This document shows, piece after piece, positions 35,150-47,289 of a stretch of 64,000 nucleotides of DNA (positions are counted from its first letter, which is position 1; each line of letters starts with the position of its first letter). The stretch is from Tulasnella sp. 424 (taxonomy: Eukaryota > Basidiomycota > Agaricomycetes > Cantharellales > Tulasnellaceae): contig WSUB01000105.1 in NCBI GenBank assembly GCA_019633425.1, positions 83,805 to 147,804 of the forward strand. Reading direction: 5' to 3'. The notes beneath the pieces are model-generated. The model had not been told where the DNA came from. It saw only the letters and a list, made by a program, of their open reading frames with translations, and did no database searches. A program made the position numbers and the translations under genes.

Positions 35150-35574
35150 GGTGTCTCTGCTTAAGGTTTCCGACGTGGTGCGAATGGGGTCGAAGGTGAG
35201 CATTGTTCTCCTGTCATCAGCTCCAACACCAAAACCCCATGGATGTACTTGGTGTCTGACAAAATATTTTATGGTCTCCTTCTGTTTCGCAGAATATGTA
35301 GTGGAAGGATATGAAGGTGAGCGATTCGCCCGTTGCCAAGGATCGCTGGTTCAGGGTCCCCAGATAACTGACGAAACCTCCCTCCTCCTTCTTTTTTGGG
35401 ACAATTCCCCTAACGCCCTTTTCAACGACGTCCAACATAATGAAATGATTCCCCTCTGTGGGACGGACGTTTCGACCCCGTATTCATATGAGGATCATCA
35501 TTGCTGTCGGTGCTGCTATCCTCCTCGTCATCATCATCGTCATCGTCCCCATCGTCAAATCGACTCAGAAGTAA
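35150..35574 (+). pseudogene. v-SNARE exons 3-5 pseudo copy (unit 6)
   Basis: Partial exon 3 (to about 35193) has CAA changed to TAA. Exon 4 (35293-35316) has TGG changed to TAG. Exon 5 (35488-35574) is 6 nt longer than the parent and has lost its CAG acceptor (CAT). Three independent defects show it is dead as a gene. Confidence 0.9.
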
Positions 35575-36716
35575 ACCCTTTCCCCGACACACTCCGTTGC
35601 AACCCGCCATCTTCACCTACTGTTCTCCAAACTTCCCCGTGGTCTCACATGTAGGCGACCATGATGACTCTCCGCTCTTCCCGCCTCCAACCTCTTTGGA
35701 CATTCCTTGACTTGACGATTCCCCACCAGCCCTTGTCACGTTGTTTTGTTTTGATGAGAAGATGATAGCATGCTACTACAAGACCTTGTGTTGCTTCTAT
35801 ATCTGTCGGCTCTCATCCCCGTGTTTTCTCTCGATGCCGGTTTCGCCGAGCTCTCTCACACCTGCCCTGCGGTTGGCGAAATCTTCGCAATGTCAGCTGC
35901 CGCCGAGCCGTTCCCGATCACAGCATAGTGTTCTTGAGAAGCAGGCCATCGTAGTCGCAGCTCACAGTGGAGGTTTACTGCTCGGCGCGGCTGGGATGGC
36001 TTTACAGCGAACTCTGGGCTGGATAGGGAGTATCGATTCGCGAAGGAGGACATGGTCCAAACGCTAAATCTTCAGCCGGAGGGAGCTCGATGAGCTTTCC
36101 TCTATAAAGGTTGTTCTGATCGTGAAAGTCGATCTCAGAGTGGCGTGGCAAAGGATGACCAGATGGAGCTGACCAAACCTCCAGTGCGTTCTCCATTCCT
36201 TACAGTTGGGTTCTTCCTAAAGCTACGGTAGAATACCATACATCCCGGCGACCTTTCTGCCTACGGTAGAATACCATTTATCCCGGCGACCTTTCTGCCT
36301 ACGGTCTAATCCCGGCCGGCTCCCACAGTTCACTATTGGGTCGTTGAACGTCGGCTAGGCCACTGAAAGGCTTCGTTTGTCGCCCCTTCGGACATCTATT
36401 ATTCCATAGGCGTCAGAATTGACTACCAAGTCCGCTTCATTCGGGCTACACAATTCAAGTTCTGGTAGGTTTGATCCAGTGAACGCATGCAATTGAGAGC
36501 ACCCTGCCATGCTCAGGAGCTCAGCGCTGGCTTTTCGGGAGAGAGCGTATTCTCGTCGAGATATTTCGCAATAGGACCCAATGGAGCTGTATCTGGTGGA
36601 CACTTTCGTTGAGTAAGCTCGGAAAGATTGACAAGATTCCGCTCGTGACCGGTCGAAACGCGGAACACCACAGCTGACCAGCGGATCCCAGTTTGTGTTT
36701 GCAGCTCAGGGCGCTG

Positions 36717-36724
36717 TATAAAAT
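36717..36724 (+). promoter_or_regulatory. TATA box, CBM1 gene 7
   Basis: TATAAAAT, 78 bp before the ATG. The extra spacing is due to an 11-C run between the box and the start. Confidence 0.55.
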
Positions 36725-36794
36725 GAAATGATTGAGCTGGCTTCAATAGGTCATCTCACCCCCCCCCCCTCGGTGCCCATCGACGTCAGATTCA

Positions 36795-37103
36795 ATGCTC
36801 TCGCTCCGCGCCTTCATTGTTATCATCGCCTCGACTTCGCTTTCTTCCACTGCTGTCGCACAGACAGCTCCAATCGCTCGCTACGGCTGGTGTGGTGGTG
36901 TAATCTTGGGCGATGGTCCCGATCTCCCTTGCGCTGATGGATCGCAATGCGTTGCTCTGAGTGAGTGGCATCCCAACCTTTCTGGATGAGCTAACATGTT
37001 CTTCTAATCTTAGATAAATACTTTCAGTAAGTGCTCTAGCGGTCTAATGCGAATTCTACTTTGGCTAATCCGACTCTCCATGACCCTCAGTCAATGCTTG
37101 TAG
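36795..37103 (+). CDS. Secreted single-domain CBM1 protein, copy 7 (A type, tailless)
   Basis: Exons 36795-36960, 37014-37026 (13 nt) and 37091-37103, 63 residues. Signal peptide to AVAQ, then RYGWCGG, loop VILGDGP, DLPCADGSQC, micro-exon N-K-Y-F, HQCL and stop. A TAG directly after QCL removes the Ser/Thr tail found in all other copies. CBM1 domains naturally end at this residue, so the domain itself is complete. The normally conserved G-W before the third cysteine is S-Q here and L-Q in copy 9. Downstream repeat sequence still shows the former tail region. Confidence 0.7.
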
Positions 37104-37309
37104 CCTAGTTTTACAGCTACACCCTCCTCCGCGTAGACTTCCAACCGCGATGCGAAGAGATCGGGCGGGTGTGTGGGCTCATACTCTAGTCTTAGTCGCC
37201 GAGTGGGCTGGCGGTTCAAGTAATAGGGCTAAATACTAAAGCCTGGAGTGTCATTGTTTGACACTATGTAGAAATAAAGACGAATACAGAATCTAAGATT
37301 TGTAGAATG

Positions 37310-38380
37310 TCGGGCCTGGTCGGAAGCCCAGAGTCAGCAGATAGAGCCCTCAGCCTCAAAATTGCCACGTCGTTGAAAGTGAATGAAAGACAACACGTTC
37401 CGATAGGCTCAGTACGCTTCATTTGTACTTTATGGCGGCAACCCGAAGACAAAATCAAACCACTTAGTCTCCAATCGTCAAGTAAGACCTATACTCAAAC
37501 TTGTCGCAAATTAGACGAAAACATGGATGGGGTCAATGGATTGAGTAAAACTCTGAGAGACCTGGACCTTGGTTCATCGGGAACAACCCAATCAGTAACT
37601 CACCCCCACCACACACTGCACACGGCGAGGGACCACCCCATCCTTGATAACGGCAGCTACGGGTTTCGTACAACGCAATCAGCAGGTAACCACTCGACTT
37701 CAGGAAATTAATGGACCATTCGCATTCGCGCATTTGAGTCGAGGGGCACGGGGAGTCCCCGCTCCATCAGGATGATATCGCCAACCGAAAAACTGAGGGG
37801 TGGCACGCCAAGCTCGTTACAAAAGACCTGTCAGCTTGATTCAACGTCATAGATAAGAGTGACGAAAAAAAGGAACAAAGTTCGAGGCTGCAAGCAAGAC
37901 GAAGCATCGCAAGACTAAGATTGCCTCGCCCTTTACGACTGAAACGGTGAGGCCCCCGCGACTGCGGATACAGTAAATGCAGGAACGATTGGCGAGATGC
38001 ACGGGTGACCAGTAAGCGCTCTCAGCCTCGGAGGTGGTATTCGGGTTCAGGAAGTGTCCGCAAGAATTGAATTCGGTGTTTCCCGTGGAGGTTCTCGTGA
38101 GGAAAAGGCGTTCGAGTTTAAAACGTAATGTCCGAATCAGTATAACGAGCTGCGGACCCCGCATGGTGCGGGTAGTGTAGAGGATGCTGGCACCGGAGAG
38201 GACTGGCCGAGGTCATTCCCGACAGCCTGAAACAAATGAGCGCTTGAGCGGAGTCTGAAGGTCAGCTTTGGGATGGAAGGGGGGCCCAGCTCTGGTATTC
38301 TTGAGCCCAGCAGCACTAATAAAGATCGACACACTCGTTTCAGTATCACGACAACTAGCCATACCTCACATTCGTTCTAG
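37310..38380. repeat. Y block, copy 2
   Basis: Second copy of the ~1 kb block. Its junction with unit 6 falls just downstream of CBM1 gene 7. Confidence 0.65.
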
Positions 38381-38397
38381 ACCAGTCCCTTTTGGGT

Positions 38398-38797
38398 GTT
38401 TCTGCTCAAGGTTTCCGAAGTGGTGCGAATAGGGTCCGAAAGGTGAGCATTGTCCTCCTGTCATCAGCTCCAACACCAAAACCCCATGGATGTACTTGGT
38501 GTCTGACCAAATAGTTTATGGTCTCCTTATGTTTCGCAGAATACGTGGTGGAAGGATATGAGGGTGAGCGATTCAAGGATCGCTGGTTCAGGTCCCCAGT
38601 GTGAAACCTCCCCTCTCCTTCCTTTTGGGACAACTCCCCTAACGCCCTTTTCAACGACGTCCAACGTTATGAAATGATTCACCTCTTTTGGACGGACGCT
38701 TCGACCCCGTATTCAGATCAGGATCATCATGGCTGTTGGTGTTGCTATCCTCCACGTCATTAGCACCGTCTCCATCGTCAAATCGACTCAAAAGTAA
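38398..38797 (+). pseudogene. v-SNARE exons 3-5 pseudo copy (unit 7)
   Basis: Partial exon 3 (to 38442) is still open (VSAQGFRSGANRVRK), exon 4 (38540-38563) reads NTWWKDMR and exon 5 (38717-38797) keeps its acceptor and 81-nt frame but starts ATC and has several anchor changes. Exons 1-2, including the zero-layer Arg and the start, are missing. It is the best preserved of the partial copies. Confidence 0.85.
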
Positions 38798-39962
38798 ACC
38801 CTTTCCCCGACCCACTCCCAGCCCCGCCGTCTACATCTACCGTTCTCCATACTTCCCCGTTCTCCATACTTCCCCGTGGTCTCACGGAGGCGACTATAAT
38901 GACTCTCCGCTCCTCCCGCCTCCGACCTGCTTGGACGTTCCTGACTTGATGATTCTTCACTGGCCCTTGTCACGTTGTTTTGTTTTGATGAGAAGATGAT
39001 GAGCGTGTTTATACATGACCTTGCGTTGCTTCTAGATATGTCGGCTCCTATCCCGGTGTTCTGGAGGCTGGTTTCGCCGAGCTCTCTCACGTCTGCCCTG
39101 CGGTTAGCGAAACCTTCGCATGGTCAACAGCTGCTGAGCCCCTCCCGATCACACCCTAGTTTCCCTTCCCGATCGCAGCCTAGTGTTCTTGAGAAGCACG
39201 CCTTCCTAGTCGCAGCTCACGGTAGAGGTTTGTCGTTAATCCGCACAGCTAAGATGGCTTTATGGAGAACTCTTGGCGGGACGGGGAGTATACATAGCTT
39301 CGATTCGCCGAGGAAGACTTGGTTTGAACGCTAAATCTTCAGTTGGAGGAAACTCGATGAGCTTCCCTTTATAAAGATTGGTCTGATCGTGAAGGTCGAT
39401 CTTAGAGTGGCGTGGCAAATGATGACGAGATGTAGCTGACCAAACCCTTCACCAAGTGCGCTCTCCCTTTCTTACCTCCGGGGTCTTCTCAAAACTGCGA
39501 TCGAGTTAACATACATCCCGGCCACTTTTGTACCTCCGGTGCTAATCCCGATTTGCTCCCACAGCTCACTATTGGGTCGGTCAACGTCGACTAGGCCGTT
39601 GAAAGGCTTCGTTTGTCGCCTCTTCGGTCATATATTATTCCATAGGCGTCAAATTTAACATCTAAGTCCGCTTCATTCGGGCTACATAATTCAGATTCTG
39701 GTAGGCTTGATCCAGTGAACCTGTTCAGTTCAGAGGCCTTTGTCATGCTCAGAAGCTCAGCGCTGGTTTTTCGGGATAGAGCGTACTCACATCGAGATAC
39801 TCGAAATAGAGACCAATGGAGTTACATCTCGTGGCTAATTTCGTTGAGTAACTTCGGAAAGATTGACAGTATTCCGCTCGTGACAGGTCGAAACGCTACG
39901 AAACACCGCAGCTGACCAGCGAACCGCCGAGTAGCTTGCCGCGTTTACTGCTCAGGGCGCTG

Positions 39963-39970
39963 TATAAAAT
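39963..39970 (+). promoter_or_regulatory. TATA box, CBM1 gene 8
   Basis: TATAAAAT, 72 bp before the ATG at 40035. Confidence 0.6.
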
Positions 39971-40034
39971 GGAATGATTGAGCTGGCTTCAATAGATCAT
40001 CTCACCCCCTCCGTGCCCATCGACGTCAGTTTCA

Positions 40035-40392
40035 ATGCTCTCGCTCCACACCTTCATTGCTGTCATCGCCGCCACTTCGCTTTCTTCCAATGTTGTCGCA
40101 CAAATCCCGACTGTGGCCCCTAACTGGGGACTATGTGGTGGTCTGGTCTTTTACAACGGTGCTCCCGATATCCCTTGCGCTGATGGATGGACTTGCACTG
40201 TTGCGAGTGAGCGGCATCCCTATCGTAGCACCGTCTTTCTGGAGGAGCTAACATGTTCTTCTAATATCAGATGAATTCTATCAGTAAGTGCCCCAGCGGC
40301 TCGACGCAAATCTTATTTTGGCTAATCCAACTCCCACTACCATCAGTCAATGCTTGCCACCTCCTGTAACAGCTACAACGTCCTCCGCGTAG
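40035..40392 (+). CDS. Secreted single-domain CBM1 protein, copy 8 (A type)
   Basis: Exons 40035-40206, 40271-40283 (13 nt) and 40347-40392, 76 residues. Signal peptide to NVVAQ, then NWGLCGG, loop LVFYNGAP, DIPCADGWTC, micro-exon N-E-F-Y, HQCLPPPVTATTSSA. Trp, Asn, Phe-Tyr and Gln give a complete binding face. Exon 1 groups with copies 1-3, whereas the last exon groups with copies 5 and 9. This exon-wise mosaic points to recombination within the array. Confidence 0.8.
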
Positions 40393-40689
40393 ACTTCCAG
40401 CCGTGATGCGAAGGGACCGTGCGGGTGCGTGGGCTCTACCCGAGTCTTAGTAGCAGAGTGGGCTCACGACTCAAGTAATAGAGCTAAATACTAAAGCCTG
40501 GAGTGTCGTTGTTCAAAACTACGTGGAAATAAAGAAAAATTCTGAGTTCAAGGATTCGAGAAAGCGGGCTTGATCGGATCCGTACCGGTCCCAGAGCTAA
40601 TGCCCCTTCCAACATTGTGCCCTAACGTTGATAAAGCCTCCATTCCATAAACCTAATTGTAATTGACTGAGATGGAGGCAAGAGGAATT

Positions 40690-41110
40690 CGGTCTCAGGT
40701 ACAATAGTCAGAGACACACCACCAAAATTATGTGGCGAGCTCGAGGAGGGAGGCGAAACTCACTACTCCTGGTCCCTGTAAACGGAGACTTTCGCCTACC
40801 TGGAGGCCACGAGATACGTAGTGATCCCCCAATGCACAGAGTCAGCTGCTGTCATAGGTCATAGTTCAGTCTCAAAATACAAATTTGCCCATAATACTCA
40901 CGTGGAGGCGTTGGAAAGGATGGTTGAAGGTAGGGCTTGCATTTCATGGATTTAGAGAGCGACAACGATGACTGCGGCTGGTAAAAATTCTGGTGGACGG
41001 GATGCTTTGGCGCTTGGATGGAAAGATTTCGCATGTGTTGCCCAGCTGATGCCGGTTTTCCAAACTAGTGTTATGTCACGCAATTTTGAGTGAGCAAGAG
41101 TATAAAAGAA
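40690..41110. repeat. X block, copy 2
   Basis: The most decayed X copy. The open stretch shared by copies 1 and 3 is interrupted here. Confidence 0.6.
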
Positions 41111-43239
41111 CAAGTCAACCTCTTATGGCATGCGCATCCATCAGAACACGAGCTCAATTGTGAAGCATCATATTCCTTAAACGGGAGATATTACACACAG
41201 ATCAATTGGACTTCTAATGCCTTGAGGCGTGACTGTGACGGCCACCGGAGCGACGCTCTTGGTCGATCAGGCAACCTTGAATTGTCGGATGGCTCGGGGA
41301 TCGACAAGGAGACCGATAGTTAACCCCAATCAAGTAATCTATTAAGGCTGACACCTAAACCCTCTTAAATCGTATCTCCTTGATTTGCATGGCAGGGTCA
41401 GCCGATTATCCTTACCGTGGTGAGGTAACGGGGTGAGAATTTTATGGTACGGTGAGCAGGGAGGAAGCCCACGCTTCGCACATGACTAGGGATCGTCCTC
41501 TTCTTTTCTTCTCTTCGGGCCGGCTGTTTTTGAAGTCTATGGTAAGTGAGGTACATTCCGGCAACTTATGTTACGTTCGGTATATTCGATCCAGGGGATC
41601 CATCCAGTCTCACTGATTTCTGACGCACCCCGCACAAGGTGCGCGACACAGGATAGAGAAAGATGCCTGTCATGAAGCCGAACGGCATTGTAGCTGTCGT
41701 CCATTAATGTCGCACACTCTGGGGTCTCTGTGGCGGTAAAGCAACCCCCTACAATCCACCTTTACCTTGCGCCGGTGGGTGGGTTTGCACTCCTAACAGT
41801 GAATGGGCCCGATTCGACCGTTAGCCCATAACCAAATGAATTTTGGTTATAAGCACCTCCACTCGAGCAAGATATTCTCTAACCAACTTAATATGGCTCG
41901 CACGTAGTCAATGCCTACCTCCGCCGATGACAAGCTCAAGCGTATAGACTCCGTCTATTTCAGCACTACGCCGCGCGTGAGCGCCTTTACCTAGATTTAA
42001 GTGGTAGGGGGGTTTGCGGTCTATGTACTAGGTTTGAATGCGCATAGGTGTGGCGGCCGGGGACAACCGTGTAGAATTCAACGCAATTGCCCACGTAGCG
42101 TCTCCCCCGGAATGACCAATTCCACCAGAAGTCCTTTGATACTAGCTTCGGAGCGACTACATAAAGCCTTAAACTTCAAATTGCTACGCCGTTGATGGTG
42201 AATGGAAGATAACACGTCCTTGAACTGTTGGCACTCCGCGGAGTTAACCGGAAAGCCCGACGGCGCTGCACCTTTATTGTGACTGTGGTTGAGATCGAGC
42301 TGGGGAGATGGCTGGTTCGCAGTGCACTGCGAGAAACCAACTATAGAAAGCACGCGGTGTGAGCCCACGGCAATCCTGTTCAGGCCGCTGGGTAAATTCT
42401 CAATCTAGCCATGGCCCGGCATCCTTGCACAGCGGGGAAGGACGTTGTGACCCTCATTTCCAAGTGCTACAAAGGTCATGACTACGATTGCAGTTTACAG
42501 GTTAAGGAGCGTCACGATTTAAAGCACCTAAACTAAACGGCCAAGGTGCATTTGACCAAGGACGACTCAAACCGTGAGGTATTTGGAACCACATACCGCT
42601 TCCAGTATTTCAGGAGTCCAGTGCATGCGAATGAAACAACCACGAAGCCAGGTGATCAATGCCCCTCGGGCTTGACCCCAAGTGCTAATGTCAGAGGTAT
42701 CTATAGCAACTTTCGCGTCTAGTATGAGCTTGGGCGGTGCAAATTTTTCATCTCGTTTGGTAAAGCAATTTTGCGTCATGATCTGGTAGAATACAGCCGT
42801 ATACTGGAGTAGACCGAGTTCTTACGGCTTACTGATGTTTCGCAAGAAAAAGTGGCAACCTTGCGGAATTCCATCGGGTTAGACCGCGTAACAAATGGTG
42901 ACCTAATCGCGACGCCGCACACTGCACAAAACTAGAGATGCCCATGGAATCGTAGCTCAAGGCTACTTGAGTCGAATAACTTCGGAATTATTGGTAGTGC
43001 TTTACGCTTGCTGTAGGTCGAAACGCTGTGGAACACCATGGCCGACCAGTGAATCGCTGAATTGCTTGCTGCGTTGCGGCTCAAAAGACTGTATAAAATG
43101 CAATGAGTGGGCTAGCTTCAATAGATCGTCTCAGTTTTCCTGCATTCATTAAATCAATTTCGGTGCTCTCGCGCTTTCACTGCTATTATCGCCGCCACTT
43201 TGCTTTCTTCTGCCGTTGCCGTACTGACTAAGATCCCTC
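41110..43239. repeat. B-type unit 3, degenerate
   Basis: Carries CBM1 pseudogene 2 without its promoter and signal peptide, a long downstream flank and, at its right edge, CBM1 pseudogene 3. Confidence 0.6.
41712..41949 (+). pseudogene. CBM1 pseudogene 2 (B type, no signal peptide)
   Basis: The core GLCGG, loop KATPYNPPL, PCAGGWVC is intact, but it is joined directly to upstream-flank sequence, so promoter, start codon and signal peptide are deleted. The micro-exon region is destroyed, while the last-exon remnant (about 41908-41949) is visible. Confidence 0.75.
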
Positions 43240-43274
43240 CCGTTTCGTAGAATATGTGGCGAAAGGACATGAAA
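43163..43274 (+). pseudogene. CBM1 pseudogene 3 fused to v-SNARE exon 4
   Basis: A signal-peptide fragment (43163-43232, ATG changed to GTG, with a frame-shifting deletion) runs straight into a v-SNARE acceptor and exon 4 copy (43251-43274). A TATAAAAT stands upstream near 43094. The junction shows recombination between two different positions of the unit. Confidence 0.75.
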
Positions 43275-44329
43275 GTGAGGGATTCGCCCGTTGCCCAGGA
43301 TCGCTGGTTCAGGGCTCCCAGATAACTGACGAAACCGTCTTCACCTACCGTTCTCCCGTGGTCTCACATATAGGCGACCATGATGACTCTCCGCTCTTCC
43401 CGCCTCCGACCTGCTTGGACATTCCTTGATTTGACGATTCCTCACCAGCCCTTGTCACGTTATTTTGCTTTGATGAGAAGATGATGAGCATGTTTATACA
43501 TGACCTTGTGTTGCTTCTATATGTCGGTTCTTATCCCCGTGTTCTCTCTCGATGCCGGTTCGCCGAGCTCTCTCACGATGTCAGCTGCCGCCGAGCCGTT
43601 CCCGATCACAGCCTGGTGTTCTTGAGAGGCAGGCCATCCGAGTCGCAGCTCACAGTGGAGTTGGTTACTGCTCGGCACAGCTAAGATGGCTCTACGGCAA
43701 ACACTTGGCTGGATATAGAGTATCGATTCGCCAAGGAGGACTTGGTTTAAACGCTAAATCTTCAGCCAAAGGGAATTCGAGGAGCTTCTCTCTATAATGG
43801 TTGGTCTTATCGTGAAGGTCGATCTCAGAGTGGCGTGGCAAAAGATGACTAGATGGAGGTGACTAGGGTTCTTCCCAAAACTGCGATCGAATACCATACA
43901 TCCCGGTGACTATTGTGCCTACGGTATAATCCTGGCCGACTCCCACAGCTCCCAATGGGGTCGGTTAACGCCGGCTAGGCCGTCAAAAGACCTCGTTTGT
44001 CGCCCCTTCGGGCATCTGTTATTCCATAGGCCTTAAAATTGACGACCAAGTCCGCTTCATTCGGGCTACACAAGTTCTGGTTGGTTTGATCCAGTGAAGG
44101 CGTTCAGTTGAGAGCGCCCTGCCATGCTCAAAGCTCAGCGCTGGTTTTTCGGGAGAGAGCGGATTCACAACGAGATATTTGCAATAGTACCCAACGGAGC
44201 TGTATCTGGTGGACACTTTCGTTGAGTAAGTTCGGAAAGATTGACAAGATTCCGCTCGCGACCGGTCGAAACGCGGTACAATACACGCGACCAGCGGACC
44301 CCAGTTTACGTTGGCAGCTCAAGGCGCTG

Positions 44330-44337
44330 TATAAAAT
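44330..44337 (+). promoter_or_regulatory. TATA box, CBM1 gene 9
   Basis: TATAAAAT, 64 bp before the ATG at 44394. Confidence 0.6.
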
Positions 44338-44393
44338 GAAATGATTGGGCTGGCTTCAATAGATCATCTCACCCCCCATCGACGTCAGTTTCA

Positions 44394-44735
44394 ATGCTCT
44401 CGCTCCACGCCTTCATTGTTATCATCGCGTCCATTTCGCTTTCTTCCACTGCTGTCGCACAGACAGCTCCAATCCCTCGCTACGGCTGGTGTGGTGGTGT
44501 AGTCCTGGGCGATGGTCCCGATCTCCCTTGCGCTGATGGATTGCAATGCGTTGCTCTGAGTGAGTGGCATCCCTATCTTTCTGGATGAGCTAACATGTTC
44601 TTCTAATATTAGATAAATACTTTCAGTAAGTGCCCTAGCGGTCTAATGCAAATTCTACTTTGGCTAATCTAACTCCACACGACGCTCAGTGAATGCTTGC
44701 CGCCTCCTGTTACAGCTACAACCTCCTCCGCGTAG
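44394..44735 (+). CDS. Secreted single-domain CBM1 protein, copy 9 (A type)
   Basis: Exons 44394-44559, 44613-44625 (13 nt) and 44690-44735, 74 residues. Signal peptide to AVAQ, then RYGWCGG, loop VVLGDGP, DLPCADGLQC, micro-exon N-K-Y-F, HECLPPPVTATTSSA. It is closest to copy 7 but keeps the tail. Gln34 is Glu, which may weaken or redirect sugar binding. Confidence 0.75.
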
Positions 44736-45009
44736 ACTTCCAACCGTGATGCGAAGGGACCGTGCGGGTGCGTGGGCTCATCTTCTAGTCTTAGTCGCAG
44801 AGTAGGCTGACGATTCAGGTAATAGGGCTAAATACTAAAGCCTGGAGTGCCATTGTTTGACACTACGTAGAAATAAAGACGAATACAGAATCTAATGTTT
44901 GTAGAATGGCGGGCCTGGTCGGATCCGTACTAGTACCAAAGCTAATACCTCTTCCAACCTTGTGTCCTAACCTGAATAAAAGCACCATGCCATAAACTTA
45001 AGTAGGCAA

Positions 45010-45530
45010 GAGGAGTCCTTTTTAAGACTCGATCATCAGAGAGACACCACCAAAAGTGCGTGGCAAGCTCTCGGTGTACGAAATTCATTACCTCTGGTCC
45101 CTGTAAGCCGGTGAAATTCTCATCTTCACCGTAAGCAGCTCAGCCCACTTGTCCGGCATCTTTTCTCCTTCCGAAAAGACGCGCGACTTTCGCTTACCCG
45201 GAGGCCACGAGGTACGCAGTGATGCCGCAATGGACAGGGCCACTTGCTGTCACAGTTCAGTCATCAAAATCCAATATGCAGATTATACTGACGTGAAGGC
45301 TTTGGCAAGGAGGGATGGAGCTAGGGTTAGCATTTCATGGGCTGAGAGAGCGACGCCGACTGTCGCCGGTAACAATTCTGGTGGGCGGGATGCTTTGGCA
45401 CTTGGATGGGAAGATGCCGCATGTGTTGTACGGCCGATGCCGGTCTTCCAAGACTGGTGTTATGTCGAGCAGTGAAGAGTCCAAAGGAATGAGTCAACGT
45501 CTGTTGTCATGCGCATTTATCGAAGTGCTA
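45010..45530. repeat. X block, copy 3
   Basis: Close to X copy 1, with the DFRLPGG/DRATCC open stretch retained. It leads into B-type flank at about 45530. Confidence 0.6.
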
Positions 45531-46656
45531 CGGGGGTCATGATTACGATTGAAGTTAAAAGGTTGAGGGGCGTCACGATTTAAAGCACCTAAATTGATCG
45601 GCCAAGGTGCATTTGACCAAGTACGACTCGAACAGTGAGGTATTTGGAGCCATATACCGCTTCCAGCAGTTCAGGACTCCAGTGTATGCGAGTGAGACAA
45701 TCACGAAAGTCAGGTGAGCGCTGCCCCTCAAGTTTGACCCGTAGTGTTAACGTCAGAAGTATCGATGGCAACTTTTTTTTGCGTCTGCTGTGAGCTTGTT
45801 TTCATCTGGTTTGGTAAAGCTATCCTACGCAGTGATCTATGAGAATACAACCGTACGCGTGAACCGGGTTCTTAAGACTTACTCATGTTTCGCAGGTAAA
45901 AAGGGCGACCTTGCGGGACTCCATCGCGTTGGAACATGGTGACGTGATCGGCGATCGTAACGCCGCACACAGCCCATAACGGGAAATCCCATCGGAATCG
46001 TTCCTAATGGCTACTTTCGTCGAGAAACCTCGGAAGGATTGACACCGCTCCGCTCATTATCGGTTGAAACGCTGCGGAACACTAAATGGGGATGAGAATT
46101 TTCGCGGTACAGTGAACAGGGAGGGATCCCACGCTCCGCGGATGACTCAAAATCTGCCTCTTCCCTTCTTCTCTCTGGACAAATTTCTTTTGGTTCCGCT
46201 GCCAAGTGAGATACATTCCGGCAACTTTCTGTACCACCGTGACTCATAGTCTACTTCCACGAGCAGTCATTGGGCCGGTCAACAATCGATTTCGCCGTTC
46301 AAAGCCCCCCCCCCTTCACCAGGCTTGTCTATTCGTTGGCTCACACAAAATCTCAAAATGCTCGGTCAGGTCCGCTTCATTCGGACTGCTCACGCTATGT
46401 TTGCAATGCTTGATCATTGTGGGTTTTTCTTGTCTCATTTATTTCCCGAAGCACAACGCACGAGTTGCTCGGAATAGTATGATTGAAGATGCCTGTAATA
46501 ACGCCGAACGGTACTTCAGCTGTCGGCCTTCAAATTTTGCACAACTTCGGAAAGATTGACAGTGTTTCGTTTGAGATTCGTTCTATTCGCTTTCCACCGC
46601 CATAAATGGACAATATATCGCCGACCGGCTTTCCGTATCTTCCGCTCCGGACGTCC

Positions 46657-46664
46657 TATAAAAT
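46657..46664 (+). promoter_or_regulatory. TATA box, CBM1 gene 10
   Basis: TATAAAAT, 61 bp before the ATG at 46718, B-type context. Confidence 0.6.
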
Positions 46665-46717
46665 GGGATGATATGAGTAGCTGTAGTCTATTTCAATATC
46701 CAGTAAGCTCAGTCCTG

Positions 46718-47073
46718 ATGCTCTCCCTCCGTACCTTTGTCACTATCATCGCTGGCGCGTCAGTCGCTTCCATGGCGGCTGCGCAGCAAACGGAGATCCC
46801 ACACTATGGTCTCTGTGGCGGTAAGGCAACCACCATCGATCCACCTGCACCTTGCGCCGGTGGATGGGTTTGTGTTCATAGCAGTGAGTAGGCCCGATTC
46901 GACCGTAAGCCTTCCGGTGGCGCTGACTCTTCATTCGAAACATCACCAGACGACTGGTGGTTGTAAGCAACCCGACTTGAACAAAACGCCGATATGTATC
47001 ATATTGTCTAACTAAATCTCTTTCACGTAGTCAATGCCTGCCTGCTCCCGCGACGACAAGCTCAGCCACGTAG
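46718..47073 (+). CDS. Secreted single-domain CBM1 protein, copy 10 (B type)
   Basis: Exons 46718-46883, 46950-46962 (13 nt) and 47031-47073, 73 residues. It is nearly identical in protein to copy 6: HYGLCGG, loop KATTIDPPA, PCAGGWVCVHS, micro-exon N-D-W-W, FQCLPAPATTSSAT. The differences are one residue in the signal peptide and one in the tail; the mature CBM1 is unchanged. Such identity in a decaying array suggests a very recent duplication or selection on the domain. Confidence 0.85.
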
Positions 47074-47289
47074 ACTTCATCTGTCCTGACGATAGGCTGC
47101 CCGTGAGTGCTTGTACCCAGATTTCAGTGGTATAGGTAGCTTATGGCTCATGTGATAGATTCAAACTCCGGTGTGATGGCTGAAGATTGCCGACGATGTA
47201 CTGGTGGTTGATACTATGTAGAAATCAATGCAATTCCCCAAATACCGTCTCCCCCAAATGACGACCGTACCGATAGTCCCATGCTTCTA

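Larger units (their letters stand above)
35140..37310. repeat. A-type unit 6
   Basis: The left edge lies inside v-SNARE exon 3, at the codons for VSAQGF. It contains pseudo exons 3-5, the spacer and CBM1 gene 7. Confidence 0.75.
38380..40690. repeat. A-type unit 7
   Basis: Same left edge inside v-SNARE exon 3 as unit 6, again directly after a Y block. It contains pseudo exons 3-5, the spacer and CBM1 gene 8. Confidence 0.75.
43240..45010. repeat. A-type unit 8
   Basis: v-SNARE exon 4 remnant with exon 5 deleted, shortened spacer, promoter and CBM1 gene 9. Confidence 0.7.
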
